Source: Halotalea alkalilenta (GTDB lineage Bacteria; Pseudomonadota; Gammaproteobacteria; Pseudomonadales; Halomonadaceae). Taken from it: a DNA stretch of 64,000 bases. The first letter of the stretch is position 1, and the number at the start of each line of letters is the position of its first letter. This document shows, one piece after another, positions 15,593-25,392 of this stretch. A model generated the notes under the pieces. The model had not been told where the DNA came from, did no database searches, and was given only the letters and a program-made list of their open reading frames with translations. The position numbers and the translations under genes are program-made. The stretch lies in NCBI RefSeq assembly GCF_001648175.1, contig NZ_CP015243.1:496001-560000 (forward strand), read 5' to 3'.

Positions 15593-16612
15593 TCAGCGTC
15601 GGTCGAACAGCTCGACGGCGCGCACCGACGCGCCGTCGTCCAGGGCAAGCGCGAGCGCGGTGGTCGCATCGACCACCAGGCTGCCCTGCTCGAGCTTCGC
15701 CGGGGCGGCGGTGATCCGGCAGTCGGCGAACCGGCGGTTGTGGAGCAGCCACGGCACTGCGTCTTCACCCGCGGGGCCGACCCTGAGCGGCACGGTGATA
15801 CTCTCGCGCACGCTGCGCAGGCCTGCGATATCGCCCTCGAGCACGGGACCGGCATCGAAGATGTCGACGTAGCCCGAGTAGCGCAGTCCCTCCTCCTCGA
15901 GCATCTTGAGCGCAGGCGCGGTATGGCGGTGCACCTTGCCGATCACCGCCTGTGCCTGCGCCGAGAGCATGAAGGTGTAGATCGGCAAGCGCGGCATCAG
16001 CTCGGCGATGAACGAGCGCTCGCCGGTGCCGGTGAGGTAGTCGGCGGCGGAGAAGTCCATCGCATAGAAATGGCGCCCGAGGCTCTCCCAGAAGGGCGAG
16101 ATACCGCGCTCGTCGCTGACCCCGCGCATCTCGGCGATCAACCGCTCGCCGAAGTGGTCGAGGAATTCGGCCAGGAACAGGAAGCGGGATTTCGATAGCA
16201 GCCGGCCGTTGAGCCCGCGCCGATGGTCGGGGTGAAGGAACAGCGAGCAGAGCTCCGCGCATCCGCACAGGTCGTTGGACATGAACAGGATCGGCAGCCG
16301 GCTGGTCACCCCGAGCGCGCTCGAGGCGCTGACGCTGAGCCCGACCCGATAGTTGTACCAGGGCTCATGGCTGCCGACCGTGGCCTCGATGCCGCACATG
16401 CCGACCACTTCAGAACGTTGGGCGTCCTCGAGCACGAACAGATAGTCGGCTTCTTCACGTGGCACCCGGCCCGCGAAGCTGGCCTCGGCCGCCTCGACCC
16501 GCTGGGCGAGGCGGTGCTGGTCGGCGGGCAGAGAGGTCAAGCCGGTGCCGGCACTGCGGGCAAGCCGCAGCAGCGCATCGAGATCCTGCTGGCGAACCGG
16601 GCGGACGATCAT
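15593..16612 (-). CDS. aruG: Arginine N-succinyltransferase subunit beta
   Basis: The 339-aa GNAT-like protein matches AruG/AstA: MIVRPV start, LFVLED, EPWYNYRVGLSVSAS, ELCSLFLHPDHRRGLNGRLLSKSRF and SPFWESLGRHFYAMDFSAADYLTG. It transfers succinyl from succinyl-CoA to the alpha-amino group of arginine or ornithine, the first step of the arginine succinyltransferase pathway. It follows aruF by 37 bp. The genes for later steps (aruC, aruD, aruB, aruE) are not in the window. Confidence 0.92.
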   Translation of the reverse strand: MIVRPVRQQDLDALLRLARSAGTGLTSLPADQHRLAQRVEAAEASFAGRVPREEADYLFVLEDAQRSEVVGMCGIEATVGSHEPWYNYRVGLSVSASSALGVTSRLPILFMSNDLCGCAELCSLFLHPDHRRGLNGRLLSKSRFLFLAEFLDHFGERLIAEMRGVSDERGISPFWESLGRHFYAMDFSAADYLTGTGERSFIAELMPRLPIYTFMLSAQAQAVIGKVHRHTAPALKMLEEEGLRYSGYVDIFDAGPVLEGDIAGLRSVRESITVPLRVGPAGEDAVPWLLHNRRFADCRITAAPAKLEQGSLVVDATTALALALDDGASVRAVELFDRR

Positions 16613-16649
16613 CGCGCGCGCTCCTTTGGTGGGGTGCGGTACTGGCGGC

Positions 16650-17669
16650 TCATGCGACCGTCAGCCGGTCGCCCGGCGCCAGGCCCAGTGCCGCGGCGCT
16701 CTGCGCATCGAGCCGGGCCTGCCCAGGGGCGAATTCGTCGATCGCGGCGAACATCGCGCGAAAACCGGCCAGCCGGGCGTTGCTGATCAGCCGCTCGGGC
16801 GCGCGGATCGATGCTTGCTCTATCTTCATCAGTTCCAGCGTGCGCTTGGCGCAGAGGGTACGCATCCGCGCGAAGCGCCCGACCAGGCTGGGCCCGGTGT
16901 CGAAGACATCGAAATAGCGGCTCTTCTCCAGCCCCTCCTCGAGCAAAAGCCGCTCGGTGGCGCGGGCGCGAGGGTGGCTGACCCCGATCGCCTCGCGCAC
17001 CGACGCCGGCATCAGCGACTCATAGAGCGGATAGAGCGGCAGCAGCTCGGACAAGAACAGCCGATCACCACGGCTGCACAGCTGCTCGGCGCGCTCGAGC
17101 TCGACACCAAAGAAGTGCCGCCCGATCGCCTCCCAGAAGGGAGAACGGCCGCGCGCATCGACCATACCCGGCAGCTCTGCCACCAATTCATCCGCGAACC
17201 GCCCCGGATGGCAGGCAGCGAACGCCAGCCGCCCACGCAGCGCCAGTTCGAGCAATGGCGGGTCCGTGGTAACCAGGTGCTGACGGGTCAATCGCGTAGC
17301 GCCAGCGAGGTCGTGACAGACGCTCAGCGCACTCGCCCGGCTGCGCTTGTCGAGCGCGACCGACGCATGGACGAAGGTATCCCGGCGCAGGCTGTAGAAC
17401 GGCTCGATCCGCTCACCCACGTCCTCGAGCCCGGCGCAGCCCACCGTCTCGCCCGCCAGCGTGTCGAGCATGAACAGATGAGTACCGCCGCGCTCGTCCC
17501 CATCGAGAGCGAAAGCCCTTAGCGAGGCCTCGAGCAACGCACCGAGCCGCTCGTCATCGCCAGGCAGCGCATCGACCCCGGGACTCGCCGCCGCTTTGAA
17601 ACGCCCGAGCGCCGGCAGATCGGCCTCATCGGCCGGGCGCAGCAGGTAGCGTGCAGGCGATGCGCTCAT
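16650..17669 (-). CDS. aruF: Arginine N-succinyltransferase subunit alpha
   Basis: The 339-aa protein is the paralogue of the downstream AruG and matches the AruF subunit by EPFYSLRRDTFVHASVALDKRSR, LSVCHDLAG, GRSPFWEAIGRHFFGVELERAEQL and SRYFDVFDTGPSL. The two form the hetero-oligomeric succinyltransferase AI/AII described in Pseudomonas. This copy is shorter in the first 40 residues and looks more diverged than AruG. Confidence 0.88.
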   Translation of the reverse strand: MSASPARYLLRPADEADLPALGRFKAAASPGVDALPGDDERLGALLEASLRAFALDGDERGGTHLFMLDTLAGETVGCAGLEDVGERIEPFYSLRRDTFVHASVALDKRSRASALSVCHDLAGATRLTRQHLVTTDPPLLELALRGRLAFAACHPGRFADELVAELPGMVDARGRSPFWEAIGRHFFGVELERAEQLCSRGDRLFLSELLPLYPLYESLMPASVREAIGVSHPRARATERLLLEEGLEKSRYFDVFDTGPSLVGRFARMRTLCAKRTLELMKIEQASIRAPERLISNARLAGFRAMFAAIDEFAPGQARLDAQSAAALGLAPGDRLTVA

Positions 17670-18004
17670 CGAACGGCTCCTGGGCTAGGGGATGAATCAT
17701 TCTCGCCGTTGCTGGCCGAGAAGGGGTGTTCACCATTTTAGGCCGCGCGAGGTGACGTGCGTCCATTCTCCATCTCTCTCGTTTGGAATGAATCGCACTC
17801 GAACTCACACATGTGCTTGATGCACTTGGCAATGTTGGCGTGAATGGCGGCGTGAGGATTGTATAAGGCAGTAACGAAATGTATCCTCTAGCACTTTAAT
17901 GAGAATGTTTCTCTTTATGGTTGCTCGCTAGGATCCATCCTCCGCTAGCTTGGCGGTAGCGTTACTGCTCGATCTCCCTTCTGCTCAATTGATGGAATCA
18001 CCGC
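17670..18004. other. Divergent intergenic region before the cdi locus
   Basis: This 335-bp gap separates aruF (minus) from cdiB (plus) and is AT-richer than its flanks. It has no gene. A 5+3+5 inverted repeat, GAGAATGTTTCTC, lies at 17902-17914, about 90 nt before cdiB; it resembles a Fur or repressor half-site pair only weakly. The promoter of the cdi locus should be here, but no clear -35/-10 pair was singled out. Confidence 0.6.
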
Positions 18005-19678
18005 ATGTCGAATCGTATGGCCTCTTCATCGAGGGGGATGGCGCTCGCCTGTTTTTTATCGGCCGTGGCAAGTGCAGCGCACGCCCAGACCAGCCCCATC
18101 GACCAGGACATCATCGAGCAGCGCCAGCGATCACTATTGGATGACGCGCGTCGGCAGCGCGAATCGCTGCAACGGAGCATCGAGATCAACCCCGAGGCGA
18201 CACCGATGGAGGCGCCTGAGGGGGCTCCTTGTTTCACCATTCAGCGCTTTGAGTGGCGCGGCGTCGATCACCTGCCGGAAAGCCGGCGACGAGAATGGAG
18301 CGACCCGCTTCAGGGTCAGTGCCTGAGCGTTGCACAAATGCTCGAGTTGGCACGTGTGGCCAGCAATGAATACATCGCTCAAGGGTTCGTTACTTCGCGG
18401 GTCATCGTTCCCGAGCAGGACGTCAGCGACGGAGCACTGGAGCTGTTGGCGCAGGAGGGTCGCATCGAGGCCATCAGCCTCGATGGCGAACGATCGGCGA
18501 ATCTTGCCGCGCTGTTTCCCGGCCTCGTCGGCGCGGTGCTGAATCTGCGCGATATCGAGCAGGGCATGGAGCAGATCAACCGGCTACCGTCCCAGCAAGT
18601 CACCATCGACATTCAGCCAGGGACGCGTCCTGGCCACTCGATCATCGAGCTGCATCGCGTCGAACGCAGGAAGCCAGGGCGGCTGGACCTTGGAATGGAC
18701 AACAGCGGCCAGGAAAGCACCGGCGAGACCCAAGCCTGGATAGGCCTCGCCCTCGATGCCCCGCTAGGGTGGTTCGATCAGTGGACGCTCGATGCGGGAC
18801 ATGACACGGACCTTGCCACCAGCCGGCGCAGCCGCAATGTGTCGCTGGGAACATCGCTGCCCTATGGCTACTGGACGTTCGGCTATGGCTATGCCTGGAA
18901 TGATTACTTCCAGGATATTCATCTCGGCCAAGGCAACTGGCGGTATCGCGGGGTGAGCCAGAGCCATCGTGTGCAGCTTGGCCGTGTGCTCTACCGCGAT
19001 GGCCGGCAGAAGCTCGGCATCAGCGCCGCGCTCAGCCGACGGGATACCAAGACCTCGCTTGCCGGGCAGCGCCTGGAGGTGAGCAGTCCCACGCTCACCA
19101 CGCTGTCGCTTGGCATGAGCTATGCCACGACCTGGGCCGGCGGCTATCTGACGCTCTCCCCCGGCGTTTCCCAGGGGATCGATGCCCTGGGCGCTACCGG
19201 CGCACGACAGCCTGGGATGCCCTCAGTGACCGCTCGCAAGGCCACGCTCTCGGCCAGCTTCTTCCGCCCGTTAGCGCCCAGGCTGGACTACTTCACCTCT
19301 CTCTATGGCCAGGCCACCGCCGACGACCTTTATCCCAGCGAACGGATCGCCATCGGTGGCGAGTACTCCGTGCGTGGTTTCAAGGCGCAATACCTGACCG
19401 GCAACCGAGGCGCCTACTGGCGCCACCAACTGGACTGGACGGCCCAGCCTCTGCCTGTGCTGGGCGTGCCGACCTTCACCCTAGCCATGGATGGCGGCTG
19501 GATCGAGCGAGAAACCGAAAGAGGGGAAGGCGGTAGCCTGCTCGGGACTGCCGTATCCCTGTCGTTGCACGGGACCCGGCTGCGGCAGTCACTCACGCTG
19601 GGCAAGCCGCTGATGCATCCACACGGTATGGCGGTGGACCCCTGGGTCAGCTATTGGCAGCTCGCACTCAGGCTATGA
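18005..19678 (+). CDS. cdiB: Two-partner secretion outer-membrane transporter (CdiB/ShlB/FhaC type)
   Basis: The 557-aa protein has a signal peptide (1-28, cleaved after AHA), then POTRA domains (from CFTIQRFEWRGVDHLP; about 75-230) and a 16-strand barrel of the FhaC family, with the conserved GEYSVRGF (VRGY/F) motif of the plug loop near residue 455. It exports the large CdiA protein encoded 70 bp downstream. It ends in a terminal aromatic/hydrophobic beta-strand (YWQLALRL), as outer-membrane barrels do. Confidence 0.94.
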   Translation: MSNRMASSSRGMALACFLSAVASAAHAQTSPIDQDIIEQRQRSLLDDARRQRESLQRSIEINPEATPMEAPEGAPCFTIQRFEWRGVDHLPESRRREWSDPLQGQCLSVAQMLELARVASNEYIAQGFVTSRVIVPEQDVSDGALELLAQEGRIEAISLDGERSANLAALFPGLVGAVLNLRDIEQGMEQINRLPSQQVTIDIQPGTRPGHSIIELHRVERRKPGRLDLGMDNSGQESTGETQAWIGLALDAPLGWFDQWTLDAGHDTDLATSRRSRNVSLGTSLPYGYWTFGYGYAWNDYFQDIHLGQGNWRYRGVSQSHRVQLGRVLYRDGRQKLGISAALSRRDTKTSLAGQRLEVSSPTLTTLSLGMSYATTWAGGYLTLSPGVSQGIDALGATGARQPGMPSVTARKATLSASFFRPLAPRLDYFTSLYGQATADDLYPSERIAIGGEYSVRGFKAQYLTGNRGAYWRHQLDWTAQPLPVLGVPTFTLAMDGGWIERETERGEGGSLLGTAVSLSLHGTRLRQSLTLGKPLMHPHGMAVDPWVSYWQLALRL

Positions 19679-19680
19679 AT

Positions 19681-19696
19681 CGCTGCGTTCGCAGCG
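19681..19696 (+). terminator. Hairpin between cdiB and cdiA
   Basis: CGCTGC-GTTC-GCAGCG forms a 6-bp stem with a 4-nt loop directly after the cdiB stop, followed by A-rich rather than T-rich sequence. It is not a strong terminator for the plus strand; it could stabilise the cdiB end or set the transporter:substrate ratio. Confidence 0.35.
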
Positions 19697-19748
19697 GCAA
19701 AAAACCAAAACAGAAAAACCAATTAGAAATCGCAGGGAATCGTCATTC

Positions 19749-22700
19749 ATGAATCTCAATACCCGTCTGCGCCAAGCCACCAGCTGGGGGCTTGTCTGCG
19801 TTTTCGTATTTCAACCGCTGGAGCCTTTGTGGGCTGGCGGCATCACTCCGACCGATACCCGGACGACGATCATGCCACATGGCGACGTGCCGGTGATCGA
19901 CATCGCCGCGCCGAACGGTAGCGGTATCTCACACAATCGCTTCAAGGAGTTCAACGTCGGCGAACAGGGGGCGGTGCTGAACAACGCTACCAGCGCCGGA
20001 CAATCTGCCCTGGCCGGCGAGTTGGGGGCCAATCCTCGGTTCAATGGTGAGGCGGCACAGCTGATCATCAATGAGGTGACTGGGAGGAGCCGCTCCGAGC
20101 TCAATGGCCAGCTCGAAGTGTTTGGCGATCAGGCGAACCTGATGATCGCCAACCCGCGCGGCATCACTTGCAACGGCTGCGGCTTCGTCAATGCACCAGG
20201 GGTGACCCTGACCACCGGCAAGCCGACGCTCGACAAGCAAGGCGCATTGAATGCGCTGAGTGTCCTAGGAGGCACGATCACGATCGGCGAGCGTGGGATG
20301 GACGCTGGCGCCCAGGATTACGTCGAGTTGATCAGTCGCACCGCTGATCTTCAGGGAAGGCTGGAGGCGCAGCAGTTGAATGTGACCTTGGGCACCAACC
20401 AGATCGACTATCAACAGGGTACGACCACGCCGATTGCTCAGGAAGGTAACAAACCAGCACTCGCGATCGATACCAAGGCCCTCGGAGGCATGTATGCCAA
20501 CCGTATCCGGTTGATCGCCAGCGAAGAAGGCGTTGGGGTCAATCTGGGCACTGTGCAGAGTCGTACCGGCGAGATCACCCTGGATGCCAACGGCACACTG
20601 CGCGTTGCTCAGACCAGGGCGCAGACGGATCTCAACGTGCGTGCGGCGCAGCTAGTGGTCGCGAGAGAAGGCTCCATCGGTGCGAACCGAGACATCACAC
20701 TGGTCACCCCGGAACTGGACAATCAGGGCCGGATCGTGGCGAAGCGGGATATGCGTGTGCTCGCCGAGCGCGTCGATAACCATGGTGATCGCGCGCTGCT
20801 GCAAGCGAGGCAAAATCTATGGATACAGGGTGATGCGCAAGGAGAAAAGAGCGCCGAGATACTCAATCGGTCGGGCACGATCAAGACCGAGAAAGGGGAT
20901 TTAGTGATTCGGGGGGAGGTCGTCGAGAACGAAGCGAAGGAAAAAGACAATAGTCGCTATGAGGATGTTATCGATAGTCGTGGTATGTCGAGCTATACGA
21001 TTCAGGAAGAGGGTCTCGCAGAATATCAGATAGATGCCATACCCGATAATCTAAAAGCGTCGTTCGAGGGTGCTACACACTTCGTTACCTATAGGGGTGA
21101 TCAGTTCTGGGAGCCCGATCGGACCGATGACTGGATGGATCCTGATGGACCTCCTCCCTTGCTAGCGAGCACCTATGTCCTAGAAAAGAATGAAAGGATC
21201 CTGGACCATGTGCCGAAGAAGAGAGCGATGATCGCCTCAGGTCGGCATCTTTATATCAATGCGGATCAGCTTATCAATGATGCCAGTAGCGTCACTGCCA
21301 AGAAAGATATTTACCTTGCGGGAAAAAAATTTTCTAATATCACACGGACCGAAGGGCAGATAGGAACATTCGGTAGTTATGCTCCGGTGGAGGGACCGGC
21401 TTATCGTCATGAGGGCGTGGTTGAGGTCTGGAATCCTCTGGTTCTTTACCCCGCAGAAATCATAGCGAAAGGAAAATTGGTCGCAGACTTTCAAGACGCG
21501 ATTAATATCGAAACGCCGATCCCGGCTAATGCTGAAAGATTGAGAGAAATCGTCAGTGAGGTGGATGATCCATTCTCACGAGGGACGCAGTGGGAAGAAG
21601 AGTATCGATCCCCGACATCACTTTCGGCCGCGCAGATAGTGCTCAACAGCGATAATATCAAGTTGACGAGTACCCTTCAGGCGGACGACACCCTCAGCGT
21701 TATTGCCGGGAACGACATAACGCTCGAAAAAAACCTCGTAAAAGCGGGTAATGAGATCATTCTCTCCGCCCTTCGTGGCATCACGGTAGATAGTGGTGAA
21801 CTGGAGGCAAAAAGCGTTTCTCTGTTGACACGTCAAGGAGACATCAGTTTAGTCAGTGATCCTGTCGTCAGGTATCTCGATATCGATTGGAAGCATCGTC
21901 GTGGACAGATTTATGCATCCGAAGGTTTGGATATCCATGCAGGCGGCAATGTAACGATCAGTGATCAGCATCCGATCATGAGTCGGAACATCGATATTCA
22001 TGCTACTGGGAACGTCGTCACACAGTTTACCGACGACGTGTTCAATAGCGACAATATTGCCGGCATGAACAGCGACGATACCCAAAGCGAGTGGTTCAAG
22101 CAAGGCATCGATAGCGTCAATAAAATTTCCGCTGACGATAGTCTTACCATTACGGCAGGGGGTTCCATAAAGCTACCTCGAGCGCGGCTATCATCAGGCC
22201 AGAACGTATCGCTGATCGCAGGTCAAGATATAGACCTGGAAATGTTGGGATATGATGAAAAATACAAAAGATACTTTGACCCTTATGATGTAAAACAATA
22301 TAGTCAGGACGACCTGAAAGCTATTTCCCCCATCTTGAGCGCGAGGTCCGATATTCTCATCAGTGCGGGACGAGATATCTCTCTCGAGAGTGGTGATGTG
22401 CGAAGCCAAAAAAATGTCATTGTCCTGGCTGGGCGAGACATGAGTCTCGATACGACGGGTTATACGGTTGAAAAACATCAAGGTAATACGTCTTGGTACG
22501 GAGAGGACAAGATTTACAGGGAAAAAACCTGGATCGACGAACAGCTGCTTCCCACCCAAATATCGGCTCGTAATATTACCCTGACGGCCCAGGGGAGGGC
22601 AGATCTCTATGCTTCCGATCTTAATGCCGAGGAGACGATATCCATATCGGCCCACGGGCCACTTTCACTCCACGCCATCAAGACGGATCATTATCATCAC

Positions 22701-25097
22701 TGGAAATGGGGCGAGAATAAACAAGAAAGTACTCATCAAATCGAGTCCAAGCTCAACGCTGGGAAAGACATCTTTCTCATTACCGATGGGAATTTATTAT
22801 TTCAAGGGAGTCGATTGACATCGGGTCAGCATATTCAGGGAGCGGCAAAGGGCGGTTTCCTATTTGCACAAGCGATGGAGGAAACCGCTCAAAGCCAAGA
22901 AAAATCATCCCAACGTAAATGGTATGGTAAGAAAAAAACCACGACGCATACCAGAAGTGAAGTCAATCACAAGGTCGTCGAATTCATCGCCGACAAGGAC
23001 ATCGAGCTGCTCAGCCGCGATGACAGCACTTATCAGGCGAGCAGGATCAGCGCTGGAGAGAATGCCAACCTCACCAGCCAGAACGGCCGGGTGATTTTCG
23101 AGGCGGTCAAGGATAGCCAGTTCGAACAGCGGATCACTCAATCGAAAGGCTTCTACATCAAGCACGCTGATCAGGGCTATCAGCAGGACGTTTGGCGTTT
23201 ACCCGTGGTCAACGTCGGCGGAAAGCTGACCGTCGATGCGGCCCAGGGCATTACCGCCGCCATCAAGCAGGAGCAGGGCCAGACCCTCGACCAAGCACTG
23301 GATCTATTGAGCGCTACCCCAGGCACCGAATGGCTCGAGGCGTTGAAGAACGAAGAAAACGTCCAGTGGAATGTGGTCCAGGATGCTTATGCCAGCTGGA
23401 ATCATCAGCAGAAAAGCCTGAATCCCGCCGTTGCCGCAGTGATCGCTATTGCGGTCGCGGCAGTGACCGCAGGTTATGGGCTCGCTGCGGGTGCAGGCAA
23501 TGCGTTGGCCGCCGGTGCGACCGGTACCACGCAAGCGGTGCTGTACGGTGCCGGTGCCTCGGGCATGACCGCGCTGGCCTCGCAAGCCGCTGTGGCGTTG
23601 GTTGAAAATCAAGGCAACCTGTCCAAGACCCTGGATACGCTGGGTAAAAGCGAAGCGGTCAAATCGATCGCCGCCTCGATGCTGGTTGGTGGAGCGATGG
23701 CAGGCTTCGATCAACGGCTGCTGAATCAATCGCCAACACCCAGCTCGACCCGCCTGCCGGTGCTCAACGATGGAGACTGGCACAAGGTGGCCCAGCGCGT
23801 CGCCGGCCAGAGTTTGATCGGCGCGGGTGTAGAACAGACGCTATACGGTGGCAGCTTCAAGGAACAGCTCACCACCGCACTGATGGGTAATATCGGCGTC
23901 CAGGTTCATGCCCAAGGCGCCAAGCTGATCGGTGATAATGGTGAGATCCTCGGTAGCGGTGGCAAGGCGCTCTCGCACGCGGTACTCGCAGGGTTGAGCG
24001 CGGAGATTGGCAACGGCAGTGCCAAAGGCGCGGTAGCCGGCGCGCTAGCGGCGGAGCTGATGGCCATCTCTATGGGCGAGAACGCGGTCAAGGCTGAGGA
24101 ATGGGATCGCAAAGCCCACCAGCAAGAGCAAATCGCTCGTGCATTTGGGGGGGTCGCTGGCGCCGTCTTTACCGGGGATGCGAAGGGGGCGTACAGCGGG
24201 GCGAATAGCAGTGAGAGTGTCCTTCGCTACAATTATTTGAGTCATCATCAGCAGGAGTTGATGGAAAAAGAGCTGGATGAGGCGAGCGGGTTGGTCCAGA
24301 AGGCTCTCATTCAGGCACGCTGGGGATTGTTGAGCCAATCTCAGGACGGTGCCTTTGCGGCGGGTGTTATCACCGCGGTGCCCGAGTCATTGCTGGAGCT
24401 AGCGCAAGGTATCATTGGTTCGGTGAGCAATGCCGGTGATATATGGGCATCCTTGAAGCAGCTTTACAGCGAAGAGGGGATCTTAGGTAGCGCGTCGGTC
24501 ATTGGTAGTAGCGAGCTATCAAGAATAAAGGAAAATATCCAGACCATGGAAGCCCGATACGAACGGGCCGGTTTGGATGGCGCCTATGCATCCGGTGTCG
24601 AGGCCGGTAAGCTTATCATTGAAACAGCGGCACTTGCTTCTATAGTAGGAGGTATAGAAAGAGTAGGAACAGGCATCGCAGGGCGTGCGCCCAAAATCTC
24701 GGTAGGCTATTCATCAGTTGCCGACACCCCTGCGAAACTAATGGATGAGCTTTCGAAAGGAGGTGTGAAGCATACACCAGAAAGTATCGTAGATATCGCT
24801 CGAACGAACAGTAATAGAATTGTATTCTTAGAAGCGGGAAAAGGAGGAGAAGGAGGTTCAGGGTTAGCACATATTATTGAAAGGCATGCTAGCCAGTTTG
24901 CAGATAAGGGCATTCCTGTAAATGACATACCTTATGTGATAATGGCAGCAATAAAGGAAGATAAAATAGTTGGAAAAAATGGAACTGCACCTGTTTATGA
25001 GATTGTTTACATGGGAGAGAAGAAATATATCGCAATTGGTGTGGGCGACAATGGCTATATTGTAAGGGCTAATCCAACTTCAACTTGGAAGGAATGA
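19749..25097 (+). CDS. cdiA: CdiA-type contact-dependent inhibition effector
   Basis: The 1782-aa secreted protein has an N-terminal signal (about 1-29, cleaved near LWA), the TPS secretion domain (about 30-275) with SHNRFKEFNVGEQG, AQLIINEVTGRSRSELNG and NPRGITCNGCGF, a long beta-helical filament region, and a DUF637-type hemagglutinin domain (about 1150-1260). Next is a pretoxin region where VENNYLS is replaced by RYNYLSHHQQ (about 1495). The toxin domain covers about 1630-1782 and contains HIIERHASQF, DIPYVIMAAI and GDNGYIVRANP, the pattern of BECR-fold (Barnase/EndoU/ColicinE5-D/RelE) RNases. The DNA turns AT-rich from about 24620, the usual sign of a swapped toxin module. Confidence 0.92.
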   Translation: MNLNTRLRQATSWGLVCVFVFQPLEPLWAGGITPTDTRTTIMPHGDVPVIDIAAPNGSGISHNRFKEFNVGEQGAVLNNATSAGQSALAGELGANPRFNGEAAQLIINEVTGRSRSELNGQLEVFGDQANLMIANPRGITCNGCGFVNAPGVTLTTGKPTLDKQGALNALSVLGGTITIGERGMDAGAQDYVELISRTADLQGRLEAQQLNVTLGTNQIDYQQGTTTPIAQEGNKPALAIDTKALGGMYANRIRLIASEEGVGVNLGTVQSRTGEITLDANGTLRVAQTRAQTDLNVRAAQLVVAREGSIGANRDITLVTPELDNQGRIVAKRDMRVLAERVDNHGDRALLQARQNLWIQGDAQGEKSAEILNRSGTIKTEKGDLVIRGEVVENEAKEKDNSRYEDVIDSRGMSSYTIQEEGLAEYQIDAIPDNLKASFEGATHFVTYRGDQFWEPDRTDDWMDPDGPPPLLASTYVLEKNERILDHVPKKRAMIASGRHLYINADQLINDASSVTAKKDIYLAGKKFSNITRTEGQIGTFGSYAPVEGPAYRHEGVVEVWNPLVLYPAEIIAKGKLVADFQDAINIETPIPANAERLREIVSEVDDPFSRGTQWEEEYRSPTSLSAAQIVLNSDNIKLTSTLQADDTLSVIAGNDITLEKNLVKAGNEIILSALRGITVDSGELEAKSVSLLTRQGDISLVSDPVVRYLDIDWKHRRGQIYASEGLDIHAGGNVTISDQHPIMSRNIDIHATGNVVTQFTDDVFNSDNIAGMNSDDTQSEWFKQGIDSVNKISADDSLTITAGGSIKLPRARLSSGQNVSLIAGQDIDLEMLGYDEKYKRYFDPYDVKQYSQDDLKAISPILSARSDILISAGRDISLESGDVRSQKNVIVLAGRDMSLDTTGYTVEKHQGNTSWYGEDKIYREKTWIDEQLLPTQISARNITLTAQGRADLYASDLNAEETISISAHGPLSLHAIKTDHYHHWKWGENKQESTHQIESKLNAGKDIFLITDGNLLFQGSRLTSGQHIQGAAKGGFLFAQAMEETAQSQEKSSQRKWYGKKKTTTHTRSEVNHKVVEFIADKDIELLSRDDSTYQASRISAGENANLTSQNGRVIFEAVKDSQFEQRITQSKGFYIKHADQGYQQDVWRLPVVNVGGKLTVDAAQGITAAIKQEQGQTLDQALDLLSATPGTEWLEALKNEENVQWNVVQDAYASWNHQQKSLNPAVAAVIAIAVAAVTAGYGLAAGAGNALAAGATGTTQAVLYGAGASGMTALASQAAVALVENQGNLSKTLDTLGKSEAVKSIAASMLVGGAMAGFDQRLLNQSPTPSSTRLPVLNDGDWHKVAQRVAGQSLIGAGVEQTLYGGSFKEQLTTALMGNIGVQVHAQGAKLIGDNGEILGSGGKALSHAVLAGLSAEIGNGSAKGAVAGALAAELMAISMGENAVKAEEWDRKAHQQEQIARAFGGVAGAVFTGDAKGAYSGANSSESVLRYNYLSHHQQELMEKELDEASGLVQKALIQARWGLLSQSQDGAFAAGVITAVPESLLELAQGIIGSVSNAGDIWASLKQLYSEEGILGSASVIGSSELSRIKENIQTMEARYERAGLDGAYASGVEAGKLIIETAALASIVGGIERVGTGIAGRAPKISVGYSSVADTPAKLMDELSKGGVKHTPESIVDIARTNSNRIVFLEAGKGGEGGSGLAHIIERHASQFADKGIPVNDIPYVIMAAIKEDKIVGKNGTAPVYEIVYMGEKKYIAIGVGDNGYIVRANPTSTWKE

Positions 25098-25098
25098 A

Positions 25099-25392
25099 GT
25101 GAAAAAACTAATTTTTGGTGTTGAATATATGGCTACTCCCTTCTTCTGCCCTGACACTGATAGTATGGGTCATGTCGATATTGAAGATTTGGAGCTAAGC
25201 GCTCAGCTTGAAAAAAGCATATATGAATGGGATAAGCATTATCAGGAATCATTGAATCAGAATTATCCTCCTGATTCTATATTTGAAGAAGTGGATGAGC
25301 ACAATATAGAGGGAGAGAGGCTTTTCAACGAAATAAAAAAGGAGGTCGGCGAAAAATATGACATTATATTTCATCCTTTGAAAAAAAGATGA
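25099..25392 (+). CDS. cdiI: Candidate CDI immunity protein
   Basis: This 97-aa protein starts at a GTG one base after the cdiA stop, the position and spacing of immunity genes. It is acidic (many Asp/Glu) and small, with W-Y/PPDS-type segments, such as SLNQNYPPDSIF, common in small immunity proteins. The base composition is AT-rich like the toxin module, so the two probably moved together. Function is inferred from context; no family name is claimed. Confidence 0.75.
   Translation: MKKLIFGVEYMATPFFCPDTDSMGHVDIEDLELSAQLEKSIYEWDKHYQESLNQNYPPDSIFEEVDEHNIEGERLFNEIKKEVGEKYDIIFHPLKKR

Noticed and set aside
17902..17914. Fur box
   Set aside because: The arms fit the Fur consensus hexamers only weakly; kept as an unnamed inverted repeat.
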